A stretch of 64,000 nt of DNA from Lepidonotus clava (taxonomy: Eukaryota > Annelida > Polychaeta > Phyllodocida > Polynoidae). Of this stretch, positions 1 through 11,285 are shown piece after piece. The position numbers and the translations under genes were made by a program. Numbering within the stretch: the stretch's first letter is position 1; each line of letters opens with the position of its first letter. The notes under the pieces are model-generated. The model worked only from the letters and a program-made list of their open reading frames with translations. It searched no databases and was not told the DNA's origin. Location of the stretch: the NCBI GenBank assembly GCA_936440205.1, contig OW387148.1, positions 28,203,961 through 28,267,960 of the forward strand, read 5' to 3'.

Positions 1-1010
1 AATGGGGAGTTCTTAGTGATTAATCGTCGAGGTAACTAGCCTTATCCAGATAGATGTTATCCTGGATCATAGTTCAGTTCTTAGTGGTAGAGATTCTAAG
101 TAAAAGGGCTCAATCCTATACAAAGAACACGCGCTTGGCAAGAGGTCAGTTTATTACATCCATAATAATATTCCGAAGGTACAAGTATACAGTTCTCCAT
201 CCGTACAGGTCTTTCCTTTCATTTCACAATTCTAACACATCAGTAACAATCCAACCAGGTATAGCTATGGTTAAGCTTCCCCTTTCACAAGGTATATACG
301 CTCCAACACTGTTGAGAGAGTCACCTCTCGTCTTCCGGTAACGGAGATCATTGGTAGGATCTCCGTCACATCCAATACTCGGTCCGTAAGGCTAAGCCTA
401 AGCTGTCCCAATCCTTACTATCACCTAATCGTTGTGGTTACTACCATCTGAACACTACCCGTGTGATCCGTATGTCAGACTATTGCTCCATGTGTTCTGT
501 TCGAACTCTATCTTGGTCTGCTCGTCTGTCTCAAGTCTCATACCGCTTATATAGGGACAGCCAAAAGGCTTGTCGCTATACTCATTTACACTATTACCTA
601 ATGATGTCTTACTTATCTCTCATACTGCCCATTCTTACTTATATAAACTAGTTCTACTTCTAGCTATCATATAAACTAATGTTGACGGCGAAGCCTGCTG
701 TCCTCAGTATCTTTTAGCTAGATGTTTCGACTCATAACGTATCCTTACAGGTCTCCATCGTCATTCGTCGTACATGTGCGTACCTGCAGGACGTGCGTTA
801 GCCCGGCTGCAGTCCCTACGCCTGGGGACTTTGCCACTCTCCATATACTCTAACTATGCCACTAAACGATGTCGCCGCCTGGCGTTTAGCACACGTATCA
901 GCGTTACAAGTTTCACTATAATATTCTTGCCAATACAAAACAAGTTTACAATATTTTATTATATACTATTCTAGTTCTTCTTGCACTGTGCCTCAGTGCG
1001 CTACGCTACT
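1..1010. other. Unassigned leading kilobase, no gene recognised
   Basis: No coding exon, tRNA or clear inverted repeat was found. In particular there is nothing resembling the missing N-terminal BHMT exons. The base composition is mixed and unlike the AT-rich intron sequence that follows, so this may be the end of an interspersed repeat, but I cannot assign a family. Confidence 0.4.
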
Positions 1011-1203
1011 TTGAGCTGCGATATCGGCACAACATGATGATGATTTTACAGAATATTCAGAAACAGGGGTGAAAAGATCATTTGAACTTTGCAATTTGGG
1101 GTATTTTACAAATGAGTAACAAAGAAAATGGTCTCTATTAGTATGTGCGATGTCTCTGCGGCATCACCATGTCGAAGCTCATGTTGTGTAATGTAATACC
1201 ACC
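1011..1203. mobile_element. Foldback MITE copy, related to the one at 13925
   Basis: The segment starts with GAGCTGCGATATC and ends with AAGCTCATGTTGTGTAATG. It aligns along its length with 13925-14108, which has clear inverted ends. The left terminus here is degenerate. There is no coding capacity, so this is a non-autonomous DNA element. Confidence 0.5.
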
Positions 1204-1594
1204 TTCACTGTAATGTGATACATGGGAAATGTAGCAGTGAGTACCACAAGTGACTGCTTGGTGGCTGAGGACGTAGACTATAGACAACTGACCTACATCC
1301 ATACGAGCTAGTGGCAAAACCTACAACCATGGCCGTCCATATTTCACAATCCCATGATATACTAGTGGTTGGCATTTTACTGGATGTGCTTACCACCACA
1401 ACCACAAGTAAAACTATGCACTACAAAGTGGAATATATGGATTTACTTGCATTGGCTCTTCCATTGGGGGCCTTCCATTGAGTACGTACGCAATTTTTTA
1501 AACATTTCAGACCCCCGACCCCCCCGCCCCCCTTTGGGCCAAAGTATACATTGAATTTATTACCTCCCCCCCTTGTTGCATATATGTACTTTAT

Positions 1595-2010
1595 GGAAGG
1601 GTGAACACAAGTGCCAGTGCAAGTGATGTTATTAGGGTTTTCTATGCAATGCCTGCTGTGGCAGATATAAAACCTGTTATAGTATCTAAAACGCAAACTA
1701 ATTGCCGTCACATAAAAGAACACTGCAAATGCTACTCAATACATAGTGGAATATGACCTATATATACTGCGTAGAAAATAATGACAAATAGAACATTTTC
1801 TATGGAAATGCGTTCACAATATTTTTGCACTTTGGGCTCATCTCCAGTGCCCAAAGCGCACACATGAAAGTGCAGACTGCAAGCCAACACTTCTAAAATT
1901 AGCTGCCGACTTTTTATCGGTAGGAAATATAATTTTACTAACATGTTGGTAAATTTTGTTGCCGATACCGCGATTTTAACTCGCCAATTGTGATTGTGTA
2001 TCGGCTGTAA
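1595..2010. mobile_element. Degenerate foldback elements of the TATTCCAC family
   Basis: Around 1735-1755 the right-end signature CATAGTGGAATATGRCC is present, preceded by sequence shared with 2855-3098 and 48320-48482 (a GGTTTTCTATG block and an ACGCAAACTA block). Around 1937-1952 the shared core palindrome ACTAACATGTTGGTA appears, next to GCCGATA words like those in the elements at 5198 and 61503. These are probably two overlapping, partly decayed copies. No gene is present. Confidence 0.5.
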
Positions 2011-2070
2011 ATCTGCAGCACACTTTCAGTTTGCGAAACACAGGCCATGCATGGGTGTAGACACCTAAAA

Positions 2071-2222
2071 TTGACAGGGCGACATGGGCTTTTTTGCCCC
2101 TAGGCTAATGACATGCGACATGGGATTTTAAGAGATAACCATATGCACATCATGATTTCTTAAATCCGACAGGGCAACATGAGGATGACATTAGGATTCC
2201 GTGAATTTGACAGCGCGACATG
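2071..2222 (+). repeat. Short interspersed triplicate GACAGGGCGACATG
   Basis: Three near-copies of the word GACAGGGCGACATGGG occur at about 2072, 2167 and 2208, within otherwise unassigned sequence. Nothing else was seen between 2010 and 2630. Confidence 0.45.
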
Positions 2223-2632
2223 GGGACCCCCTCTATAACCCCCCAGGCTATAGGTTCAGGAAGTAAGACGACTTTTAGTTACACATACTACCCTGAGCAC
2301 GAAAAAGCCATCAGCTGCGCAGTCAAGTACAACACGTGTTAGACAACACCACGTAATAGATCCTGGAGTGTATAGGGAGATTAAGGAGAGGGGGCAAGAT
2401 CGAGGGCAACCACGCACTCCGCTACTGCCTCATATACAGTCTTTCAAGCATTTCGCTATTATCCTAGTTTTAGCCCTTTGTCCTGGAACTGTTCCATGAG
2501 CATATATTCGAATTTTCATATAATCCTAGTATTTTGTTCCCATTAAAAGAAAAACTGGCTCATGTACACAGTCTCGCAAATATTATACTGCTGCTGGTTC
2601 TAGTATCTTAGTTTTGCTAATTTGAATAAGTA

Positions 2633-2744
2633 GCCACCGTGGCCCAATGGATAAGGCATCGGCCTCCTAGCCGATAGGTCCCAACAACCTAAGGGATCTG
2701 ACAAGAGAGAGCCGGGGATTGCGGGTTCGAGTCCCGCCGGTGGT
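2633..2744 (+). tRNA. tRNA-Arg (anticodon CCT) with a 40-nt intron
   Basis: The gene folds as a complete cloverleaf once an intron is removed. The acceptor stem is GCCACCG (2633-2639) with CGGTGGT (2738-2744), closing with the G-U pair also found in other animal tRNA-Arg(CCU). The D arm contains an A box (TGGCCCAATGG). The anticodon stem is TCGGC (2659-2663) with GCCGG (2711-2715), with anticodon CCT at 2666-2668. The variable loop is GGATT and the T arm is GCGGG-TTCGAGT-CCCGC, holding a consensus B box. The extra sequence 2670-2709 sits between positions 37 and 38, the canonical intron site. It contains two AGG triplets (2676-2678, 2692-2694) that could pair with the anticodon, as eukaryotic tRNA introns do. 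A TTTT terminator follows at 2751-2754. The intron start GCCGAT can also pair with ATCGGC, so a competing hairpin is possible, and a pseudogene is not excluded. Confidence 0.85.
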
Positions 2745-2854
2745 TCAAACTTTTATTGGTAATAAAAAGCTTAAAAGATTGAACAGCCTTCGATATTAAA
2801 CAATATACCAAAAACCTATTGTACCTATAACTAAAACTACTATCCACTGGTTTG

Positions 2855-3098
2855 CTTGCAGTGTGCATTATACAAAGTAAAGCATGGCACTGCATATAGA
2901 AATTTAGGCCTACTTGTGTTGGGTCAATCAAGACTAAATGTTATTGCCCCAAACAATGATTTTATAGAGGTTTTCTATCGAATGCTTGCAATGGGGGATG
3001 CCAGCATGTTGATATCAGAAACGCAAACGCAAACTACTTGCCGTGGCAAAAATAGGCACGGCAAATGGTGGACAACACAATGTGGAATATGGCCTTTA
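2855..3098. mobile_element. Foldback element, TATTCCAC family (right half)
   Basis: The segment ends in TGTGGAATATGGCCTTTA, the shared right terminus, with a degenerate core palindrome (AGCATGTTGATATC near 3002). The words GCAAACG and GCAAACTACTTGCC recur inside. The same right half is found at 1595-1755 and 48320-48482. The left terminus was not found. The open frames here are accidental. Confidence 0.6.
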
Positions 3099-3469
3099 GG
3101 CCTATAGTGCATACATATAAGAAGGTTGAGAGGATTTCTTTGTTGAAAAATATAAGTTATCATATGCATTGACTTCTCTCAGAAACAATGTATCGTATGT
3201 TTGGCTGGCACACTTCAAGTAAAGTGACACACACTTATCACGATCTACCTCTTCTTATCACTACTCTTACTATAGACTGAATATCAAGTACTGGTTCGTT
3301 TTTGCCTGGGAGTCCCTGTGTGTCGCTCGTTATATCAAATTTATTTAATTACAAGACTTCTATATCATGCAAATAGGCTAAATTAGGTGCCCACAATCGA
3401 ACATGAGATATTTCCCCCTCTTCCTCTTCGTATACAGTTTAAATCTCCATCAAAAGAAGAGAGGGAAGA

Positions 3470-3470
<1 letters not shown>

Positions 3471-3519
<49 letters not shown>
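3471..3519 (+). repeat. (TG)n microsatellite
   Basis: About 24 uninterrupted TG dinucleotides. Confidence 0.95.
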
Positions 3520-3521
<2 letters not shown>

Positions 3522-3581
3522 GGGTGGATTCAGTGGGCGCGTGTTCGAATGTACGCCGTTTTAGTTCTTAGCCTATAAGGC

Positions 3582-3641
<60 letters not shown>

Positions 3642-3646
3642 GCACG

Positions 3647-3731
<85 letters not shown>
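3582..3731 (+). repeat. (CA)n tract with CACG interruption, then (TA)n
   Basis: A long CA run is broken by three ACGC steps near 3636-3651 and ends in a TA run (3711-3731). The Cys-Val open frames on the other strand are artefacts of this repeat. Together with the TG run 60 bp upstream it forms a large potential hairpin. Confidence 0.95.
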
Positions 3732-3829
3732 GCTTTACCCTCTTTCGGAATTCTTCTGTGTGTGTGAAGGGGGAGGTATCCTCTATGAGACACCCATATA
3801 TCCGTACCTGGAAAACACATGGGACTGGT

Positions 3830-3955
3830 AATTGCAAGCGCGGATTTAGTGGGGAGCATGCCAGGCACACTCCCCCCTCCCCCATTTTTGCCAAAATATA
3901 GCTCTCCTTAGCAGAACGCTCCCCTTTTTCAAATATCTGGATCTGCCCCTGTAGA
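3830..3955. mobile_element. Fragment of a hAT-like MITE
   Basis: It begins GCGCGGATTTAGTGGGGAG and ends CTGGATCTGCCCCTG. This is a degenerate version of the CAGnGGCGGATCCAG inverted ends seen at 15375 and 48772. A C-rich inner block is typical of the family. Confidence 0.4.
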
Positions 3956-4029
3956 AGCTAACATTCAACGTAAGAATCTATAGCAACAAAATATATGCAT
4001 GTTCAATTGCTGTAATTCTTCCCATACAG

Positions 4030-4224
4030 AGTGACGACCTTAACGAAGCTGGCTGTCAAATCGTGAAGGAGGTAGCTGATACCAAGCCGGGAACCCTGAT
4101 CTGCGGAGGGTTATCTCCAACACCCACTTACGGCGCCGGTGACGGTGAAGAGGCCGTCAAAAAAGAGTTCCGCGCACAAATCGAGATCTTCACCAAACAT
4201 CAAACCGACTTCCTATTGGCTGAG
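4030..4224 (+). CDS. BHMT: BHMT exon (residues ~96-160): betaine-homocysteine S-methyltransferase
   Basis: BHMT is a cytosolic zinc enzyme that moves a methyl group from betaine to homocysteine, giving methionine and dimethylglycine. This is the first of six exons in the window and encodes 65 residues beginning SDDLNEAGCQIVKEVAD. They align with human BHMT from about residue 96 (N of LNEA = human Asn100). The exon ends DFLLAE, whose Glu corresponds to human Glu159 in the homocysteine site. The acceptor is TACAG before 4030 and the donor GTATGC at 4225; the exon is phase 0 at both ends. The exons for residues 1-95 (Gly-rich DGGFVF region and the FTFYAS segment) are not between 1 and 4029, so the gene starts before the window. 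The six exons total 864 bases, or 287 residues plus stop. The mitochondrial or methionine-synthase relatives are less likely because GGCCGFEP and the intron positions match BHMT. Confidence 0.93.
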
Positions 4225-4554
4225 GTATGCTTCTTTTAAACGTCTGCTGATTTTGCGAGAATTGCCAGGGGTGTAGCTTGTTTCAGAATTCAGTTATTTC
4301 ACTGAGGGTGTTTGTAAAATACTGATAATAATTATAGTATTAATAATTTAGGCTCAAACTTAGGTTGTGATCCATCACATTTTGCTATTTCGTTGGAATG
4401 CAATAGTGAATTATTTGACAAAGTTTGAAATGTCTTAAATTGTCTTAAAAATACATGGCAATATAATTATAATCCATTATACACAATTCAGCATTTCAAA
4501 ATGATGTCTATGGTCTTTGTTCTAATCAAAATATAAACAAAACTCTTGTCACCA

Positions 4555-4795
4555 TTAAGGGCCATACCCACTAAGCGATTTTACCGGCAATGGGTATTCA
4601 TCAAGTTTAATATTACTGGCGATTTTATGGATGATTTTAGCGGCGATCCTGCACCATGTCGCCCATCACCCACAAACAGTATCATACTGACAGGACGTCG
4701 CCCGGCGATCCTGAGTTGCATGGCGACTTTGCTGGCGATTTGTCCAGTTGCCCGTTGCCCATCAATGTTCAGATCGCTTAGCGGGTATCCCATAT
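4555..4795. mobile_element. Foldback MITE, TACCCAC subfamily, in a BHMT intron
   Basis: The left end is TTAAGGGCCATACCCACTAAGCG and the right end carries CGCTTAGCGGGTAT, so the ends are inverted. The inside is filled with GCGAT and GGCGAT words in both orientations. It lies wholly in the intron between the exons ending at 4224 and starting at 4942. Confidence 0.7.
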
Positions 4796-4941
4796 GCGGA
4801 ATCCCCAAGAGATCTTCTCAGTTCCACTTTTCAGGTCATGAAAATAAGACATCTGCAGAGAATGTCACATAATATGGATCTTTTAGTGTTTAGCATGTAA
4901 GTCTTTTAAAATTAAACACATTGGTCTTTTAACATTCACAG

Positions 4942-5089
4942 TTCCTCGGCCATGTAGAGGAGGCAGAATGGGCCATACAGGCCATGAAGGAGACCAAACT
5001 GCCCGTGGCCTGTACTATGAGGATGGGACCCACTGGGGACCTGAATGATGTACCAGTTGGGGAGTGCGCCGTCAGGATGGCCAAAGCAG
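4942..5089 (+). CDS. BHMT: BHMT exon (residues ~161-209)
   Basis: It continues in frame from the exon ending at 4224: FLGHVEEAEWAIQAM through GPTGDLNDVPVGECAVRMAKAG, matching the human segment FEHVEEAVWAVETL to GECAVRLVKAG. The acceptor is TTCACAG and the donor GTAAGA at 5090, with phase 1 at the 3' end. It encodes part of the (beta/alpha)8 barrel. The human GPEGDL motif reads GPTGDL here, a substitution outside the zinc site. Confidence 0.93.
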
Positions 5090-5197
5090 GTAAGACCCAG
5101 GCGCATATAATATATATATAATAAATACATATATAATATATAATATAAATAATGATAATTTATTATTATTATAGAAACAAAACCCAACTCAACACTC

Positions 5198-5638
5198 TTA
5201 AGGCCATATTCCACATACCGAAAGTGTACTGTTGATTTCCCAGTGATATACTTTCGGCAGTGCCAATATACTTTCGGCAGTGTTGCCGATACAATTTACC
5301 AACATGTTGGTAATTATTTCCTACTAATTTTGGACTGGTTGCCGATACTGCAATTTCGGCAGTTGATTTTGCGCTATTGGTGACCGATTTTGCACCAAAA
5401 GAAGTTGATCCCGATATGGAATATTTCCATGGAGATGCTAAATATCGGTGATGGGCGAAGGGCAACTGGGAGAATTGGCCGATTCTTATATTTGCCTGTC
5501 AGTACGGTATATTGAAATGAGCATGTTTGATATGAATCGGTGCTAAAATTTGGTTGATTCTAAGGGCAGAATCAGCCGATTTTACCAGCGGTCTGTCGAC
5601 CGACTAAGGGATAATCGTCTAGTGTGTATGGGGCTTAA
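5198..5638. mobile_element. Composite foldback element bounded by TTAA
   Basis: The left end TTAAGGCCATATTCCACATAC belongs to the TATTCCAC subfamily. The right end GTGTATGGGGCTTAA belongs to the TACCCAC subfamily. The left part has TTTCGGCAG words and the core palindrome TTACCAACATGTTGGTAA near 5298-5315, and resembles 61503-61790. The right part (about 5460-5638) is an inverted relative of 7973-8214, sharing for example AATCGGTGCTAAAAT. It is therefore two elements fused or nested. It lies in the BHMT intron 5090-8464. Confidence 0.65.
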
Positions 5639-7972
5639 ATAATCAAACGTTTCACATTTCCAAGCACACATGCAACATTTTTTCCGTCTTTGTGAACAAG
5701 AGAATACATATTTTTCAGTCCTTTGGGCTGAATAAAAATGCTTAGGTGATGAAAAGTAACCATCTGTACTGATCAATGACTTGGAGCACCACCTTTGCTG
5801 GCTACAAGAAACAGTTGGGGGTACCTGTGAAAGTATTGGTCAATCTGAATACAAAGCCCCTCCCAAAAAGTATACCGATACTGCAATGGGCCACAGGTAA
5901 GCAGGTCATAGTGGGAAGGGGTACTGATCAATCAGGTTAAATGGCGTAGATATGGGGATGACTTAAAATTTACAACCCCTACCTGCAGACATCCACTGAG
6001 AAGGCAGGTGACCAATTGTCTAATAGTTACAGTGATTGACAGGTGCCAAGACCCCAGGTCCATCAAGAGATAATTGTGGCAATTGGGAACAATGACTCAC
6101 ACAAGACCAATTTCATCACTCTCTGATTTTTACACAATGCAGAAGTTCCAATGGTAATCCATTTGGGGTACCCTTACTAATAACCAATATAGGGTGCCCC
6201 CAAAGCAAAAAATTGTAAGTCATCACAAAAAGGGCAGGGTAGGACCCCTTGGACGCCCCCCCCCCCCGACCACGTGGATCCACCCTTAATACGATACATC
6301 GCCCCAGAGATTTACAACCAAAAGATTAATGTTTAGGTACATGCAACCCTATTCATTTTGCCTTTTCCATAAGGTATCTACTATGTACAGATTATACCTG
6401 TTTCTACCTGTATGGGATGAGTTTTCTAGAATTATGTCGCTAGATGTCTCTTTATCAATGGTGCTCATTCGGAACACTAGATGGCAGATCTGTACTGTAA
6501 CTATCATCGGAAAGTACATCATAGAACTCGTAATACACATTGCTACTTGGATTTTAATGCGACCCCTATCCAATTTAGTTATACAATTATATTGTATGCT
6601 AAAATGAATTATCCTGAAAAGTTTGTATTATATTGTTATTGTTCTATATTTCTATTTAAAAAAAACAAAAACGTATGTGTAATATCTGGAAGAACAGGGT
6701 CTTCCCTGAAGATTTTCAATAAATATTATATATATATATAAAGAATATAGCCTAAATATAATTATTCCAATGACAACATTAATATGGATTTTATATCTGG
6801 AGGAATATGCAAAAATAAGGTTGATGTGTAAAAAGATACTGAGCTGCTGAGCAGTGAGACTCATTTATATTTTAGCTTTATCATTTCCCAAGTGTAGCCC
6901 CAGTCAATCTATAAGTCACCGTGAATACAAACACATGGGGCGTTTTAATTAAGAATTTCACACTTTAGTGAAGACAGTGCGAGGAAATGATCTGACAGTT
7001 TTTGTGATTGTGAGCCAGGAATATTGAGCCACCAGACTTTTTCATTGGAAAGCATTTCGAAGGCATATTGCTTTCTATTGCATGCTATTGGGATTGCATT
7101 ACTTTGTTCCATAAGGTATGTTGACAATTTAGCGTCGTGGTTTAAAAGCATTTCTTATGTTCGCGTAGCAAACGAGTGTTGGGAAAAGTATATTGATGTT
7201 TGATTGGAATCTGCGCATGAAAACTCGCTTCCAAACATCTAATAAATCCTTTAAGCGGCTTTTGTCTATCTCTATGCCTGGCAGGGCAAATATAGGAACA
7301 AACCTTGCATATTGAGGATAAAGTGACTTTTGTATGTAAAGCCAAAGCTAGGAAGAAACAGTGCAAAAACATGATAAAGAGCACGAAGTCAGGGTGCTGC
7401 TAAATGAAATGCATATTGAAGTACTTTCTTTCATCATGTATACTTCTTTTATTTGCATAGTATTTTGCTTACTGTCAGGAAAATGGCCTTTGATGCATTC
7501 TTTAACGGCTTGAAGTGCTGATGAAAAACAATGTCTGTTGCTCTTTCAGTAAATTTAAGATGAACCAGTTCATTGTCAGAGTACAGGTTTTTAATCAGAC
7601 ATAGGCCTATTTGAAGGTATTTTCTCAGCTGCCTTTGCCTGAATATGACCTCATTATTTAAGTCAAAAGAACTTTATTGAGTGAATCAGTGTATCCCCTA
7701 GTTCCCGAAGAAGGATAAGATATTAAGGTTAATATTCCAAGCAGAAATATTCCTAGGCCTATTACAAGTCGGAAATTTAGTAGGCACATAGGCCTAAAAA
7801 TATAAGTAGTAAAATAGCTACACAGTTTCACTCATGTGTATCCGTCCCCAAATAAACTAAAGTAAGCAACAATTTAAGCATTACAGCCTTTTACTACCAC
7901 TGGGACCCTTTCCCCCTAAACACCTTCTTACCAACAGTATGTCTTTTGGGCTATTAGTCCTGACCACCAACA
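5639..7972. other. BHMT intron interior, no gene seen
   Basis: AT-rich intron sequence. I see only a C-rich scrap of a hAT-like MITE near 6255-6290 (CCCC run followed by GTGGATCCACCC) and a short TA run near 6728. No exon-like segment has both splice sites and an open frame. Confidence 0.5.
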
Positions 7973-8214
7973 TTAAGCCGCATACCCACTTAGATTTTCT
8001 TTACCAAATCAGCCGGCTGGTCGACACTAAAATCAGCAAGTTCTACCAAAATAATCAGCCAATTTTAGCACCGATTCATTTCAAACATGCACATTTCATT
8101 GTTGCATACTGACTGGTTATCTGAATCACTGCAAAAATCGGACGATTATTTTGGTAGAATCGGCCGATTCTAGTTGGCCTACTTGGTCAAAAACGCCTAG
8201 TGGGTAGGGCCCTA
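7973..8214. mobile_element. Foldback MITE, TACCCAC subfamily, in a BHMT intron
   Basis: It starts TTAAGCCGCATACCCACTTAG and ends CCTAGTGGGTAGGGCCC, so the ends are inverted. The inner words AATCGGCCG, AATCAGCC and their complements recur. A rearranged inverted relative forms 5460-5638. Confidence 0.7.
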
Positions 8215-8464
8215 TACTCTGTTGTCAAAGAAAGCTGGGAGAGGGGTTTAGGACTTCCTCCCACTTCCTGATTCTGACAAAAATTGGAGGACAATGCCCT
8301 TCAACTGCTGAATATGGCATCGTGAAACAGGCCATTTAGAACAAAGACAATTAAATGATTCAAGATATAACTGATTGAGGGAGTTCTTCCCAAAGATTAT
8401 AATTGGTTAAAATGAAAAAAAACAAACATTATCATTGATTGTTATAATCTTGTTTTTTCTGCAG

Positions 8465-8653
8465 GTGCTGACATACTGGGCCTTAACTGTCAGTATGACT
8501 ACAGAACCTGTATTGAAACTATAAAGACAATGAAGGCAGCACTGGATGCAGAAGGACTGAAGCCTTTCCTTATGGTACAGCCTGTTGGCTTCCACGTCCC
8601 CGAGGTAGCCTGTGTCAAGTTTGGTTACCATGACCTGCCAGAATTCCCCTTTG
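8465..8653 (+). CDS. BHMT: BHMT exon (residues ~209-272), first zinc ligand
   Basis: It starts within a codon (phase 1) and reads GADILGLNCQYD through to DLPEFPFA across the next junction. The Cys of GLNC corresponds to human Cys217, one of the three zinc ligands. The acceptor is CTGCAG before 8465 and the donor GTAAGT at 8654. The segment VQPVGFHVPE aligns with human MSQPLAYHTPD. Confidence 0.93.
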
Positions 8654-8912
8654 GTAAGTAACATTAGGACATTTCTAGTTGACTTTTCACTTCTGATCAG
8701 AAAACATCGTGGAACAAAAGTCAAATGAAAGGCATAGAATCAAAGAAATGTCCTGAAAATAGAGCCTAGAGTCACAAGTTATTCAGTCCATGATATGATG
8801 CAATACATGCTTGAGTGGAAGGTACAAACTACCTAAGTTCTTAATCATGAATATAAATATATTTCTCATTGATTTGATCAAAATATCATGTAGATTCAAT
8901 TTTTGGCATGCT

Positions 8913-10647
8913 TTAAGGATAGACAACACCTCTCAGAGCCCAATTTGTAGTCCCCAATTTAAAGAGGTACTATTGTTTAATGCCTATCTTATCATTAATG
9001 ATTCTTATATCAATAAATAGCCTTTTTATGACCCTACCTAATAATAATAAATCATGTGACTATACATTAATGTATAGTTCTGCAGGTTTGGCGGAATTGA
9101 AAATTTTTGTTTTTTCACTTTTATTTTTTGAACAAGGATATCTTGCTTACAACTAGGCATAAATGCATGAAATTTTCAGAGCCAATAGATAACATTCATT
9201 TGGAGGGAAGGGTGTCTCAGGTTTTTTATTTAGTTCATAGTTTTTGTTTTATTAACCCAGATTATACTAACGTCCTACTGGTAGGACGCCTATACCATGG
9301 GTTTTGTGCTACTTGTTAAAGTTAGTCAAAATATGGATTCAATCTAAAATCTTAGTGTAAATATGACCTCAACATCTATAGATCATGAAAACATTCCAAA
9401 TAAGAACATATCCCACGCAACATCATGTTGCCATGGCAACAAACAATGAGGTAAATTGACAAATACAGATGATAGAAAATTTGAAAAATCAATGTATGTT
9501 TTTCCTATGATATAATAAATATTTTGGGACAAAATTTGAATTTTAGATAGACCTTATAGAGCTCCATATGCATGCTAATTTTTATCTAAATCAAATAATA
9601 ATGTCCAGAGATATTAAGAATTTTCTATTGCCGTCCTACATGTAGGACGTTAGCATAATCCACTACCTTGATTTCATGCCCCGCATCAATGTGGATACTA
9701 CATGATAGAGCATTATTTTGAAGTTTTGTCATCATTTACTCGCACATTTTGCATACAAATTATGTAGTAGATGCCCATAGAAGTCCGGTATTTAGCACTT
9801 TAAAGCTCTCTTTGTATTTTACAACAAATTTTTATTTTGCCTTAACCCTTTATGACGGATAAAGGCATATTATCATAGATAACCAATAAATTGGGTTGTC
9901 GGTTACCATGGTAACCCCAAAAATAAATAAGAAATAATTTTTTCGCACCCTCCGGAAGTGGATTTCATAAATATGAGTGGCTTTCCATTTAATTGATTAC
10001 TAGAATACTTATTTTTAAAATTAATGGTATGATTTATTTGTTATCATATATTTGCCAATAAGGCTCTTTTTAGCATTAGCAAAGGGTTAAATACTATGGA
10101 AATTATGGCAGTGGATTATGCTAGCGTCCTACATGTAGGACGCCCCATATCTCAGCTTCTACTATAGATAGAGACCTAAAATTTTGTATGTCATATATTA
10201 TCTCATATATAGTGCCAGATATAAGATATTTAGAGTTTTGGATCATAATTGGCACTTTAGTATAATTTGGGTTAAATGTAGAAATTAATATATGAAAAAA
10301 TAACAGAAAGTTTCCCATTTTTTGACATAAAACAAAAACTAGGACCTAAATCAAAAATCTGAGACATCCTTCCCTAAAGGGGAACGTCATTGACATGTGT
10401 TTCAAATTTTAAGCAAATCCTTCAAATAGTAACTGAGAAATCTTTGTTCAAAAAATAAAAGTAAAAAAATGAGTTTTTTGCTCATAATTTTCTTAATTCG
10501 AAAACTTTCATACTAAATTGTATATCATTAGATTAAGAAAATTAAGGGTTTTTATTTGATATATAAATCATTATTCTAGTGTCCATAGATAGAGAGCCAT
10601 CCTCATTTTGCCATAATGACGCGTTGAGAGGAGTTGTCTATCCTTAA
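8913..10647. mobile_element. 1.7-kb inverted-repeat DNA element in a BHMT intron
   Basis: The ends are TTAAGGATAGACAACACCTC at 8913 and the inverse GAGGAGTTGTCTATCCTTAA ending at 10647, one mismatch in about 23 bp. TTAA at both ends suggests a TTAA target site. The inside is AT-rich with no open frame above about 70 codons, so it is non-autonomous. It contains three copies of a palindrome, CGTCCTACTGGTAGGACG (9271-9288) and CGTCCTACATGTAGGACG (9632-9649 and 10125-10142). The last two, with flanking GGATTATGCTARCGTCC sequence in opposite orientation, bound a nested foldback of about 510 bp. Confidence 0.75.
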
Positions 10648-10724
10648 GCAATTCCAGCAAAAAACATCCACACAAATTTGAAGTCACTAAACCTTAAACC
10701 TTTTTCCCTGCAATTTACTTTTAG

Positions 10725-10855
10725 CCTTGGAATCTCGCTTGCTGACCCGTTGGGACTGTCGGGAGTTTGCCCGTGAGGCCTACAAGGCTGGTGTTCGATA
10801 CTTTGGAGGTTGCTGTGGATTTGAACCATATCACATCAGGGAGATGGCTGCTGAG
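10725..10855 (+). CDS. BHMT: BHMT exon (residues ~272-316), GGCC zinc site
   Basis: The exon reads [20 protein letters not shown], then [21 protein letters not shown]. The Cys pair of GGCC corresponds to human Cys299 and Cys300, which with the GLNC cysteine hold the catalytic zinc. The acceptor is CTTTTAG and the donor GTAAAG at 10856. It enters in phase 1 and leaves in phase 0. It starts 77 bp after the 1.7-kb element ends. Confidence 0.93.
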
Positions 10856-11285
10856 GTAAAGTACCCCAGAAGAGTCAAAATTGCTTGATATTCTAAAATT
10901 ACTTAGTTGTCTTTGTGAACAATCTTTTCCTTCAAACCAAATTCTCTGAAGAAATGAATAAGATAAAGTTCAAATCGTATACGTGGTCAATAGGTTTGGT
11001 TATAAACCTTTATAAGTATAACCATTTCTAACATTCAAGGTTTTCACATTATCTTTTTATCGAAAGACAAATAATTTCTGTCTGATAATTATACATCTTG
11101 AACATTATTATCTAAGTTACGACTATGACCTTTTTGAATGAAATGTATTATTAATTTTTAGCGGAAGGAACCTGGAACATAATAATACATACTTAATTGA
11201 ATTTGTATGGTAGTAAAACAATATCGATTCAACTATTGTTTATCATATCAAAGTTTGTAACATTTTCTATGTTTTTATGCTGTAG

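Noticed and set aside
3530-3894. Cys-Val repeat proteins of more than 100 codons on the minus strand
   Set aside because: They are read-through of the CA microsatellite and have no other coding signal.
1-4029. N-terminal BHMT exons
   Set aside because: No frame resembling the DGGFVFALEKRGY or FTFYAS segments was found here; the exons must lie before the window.
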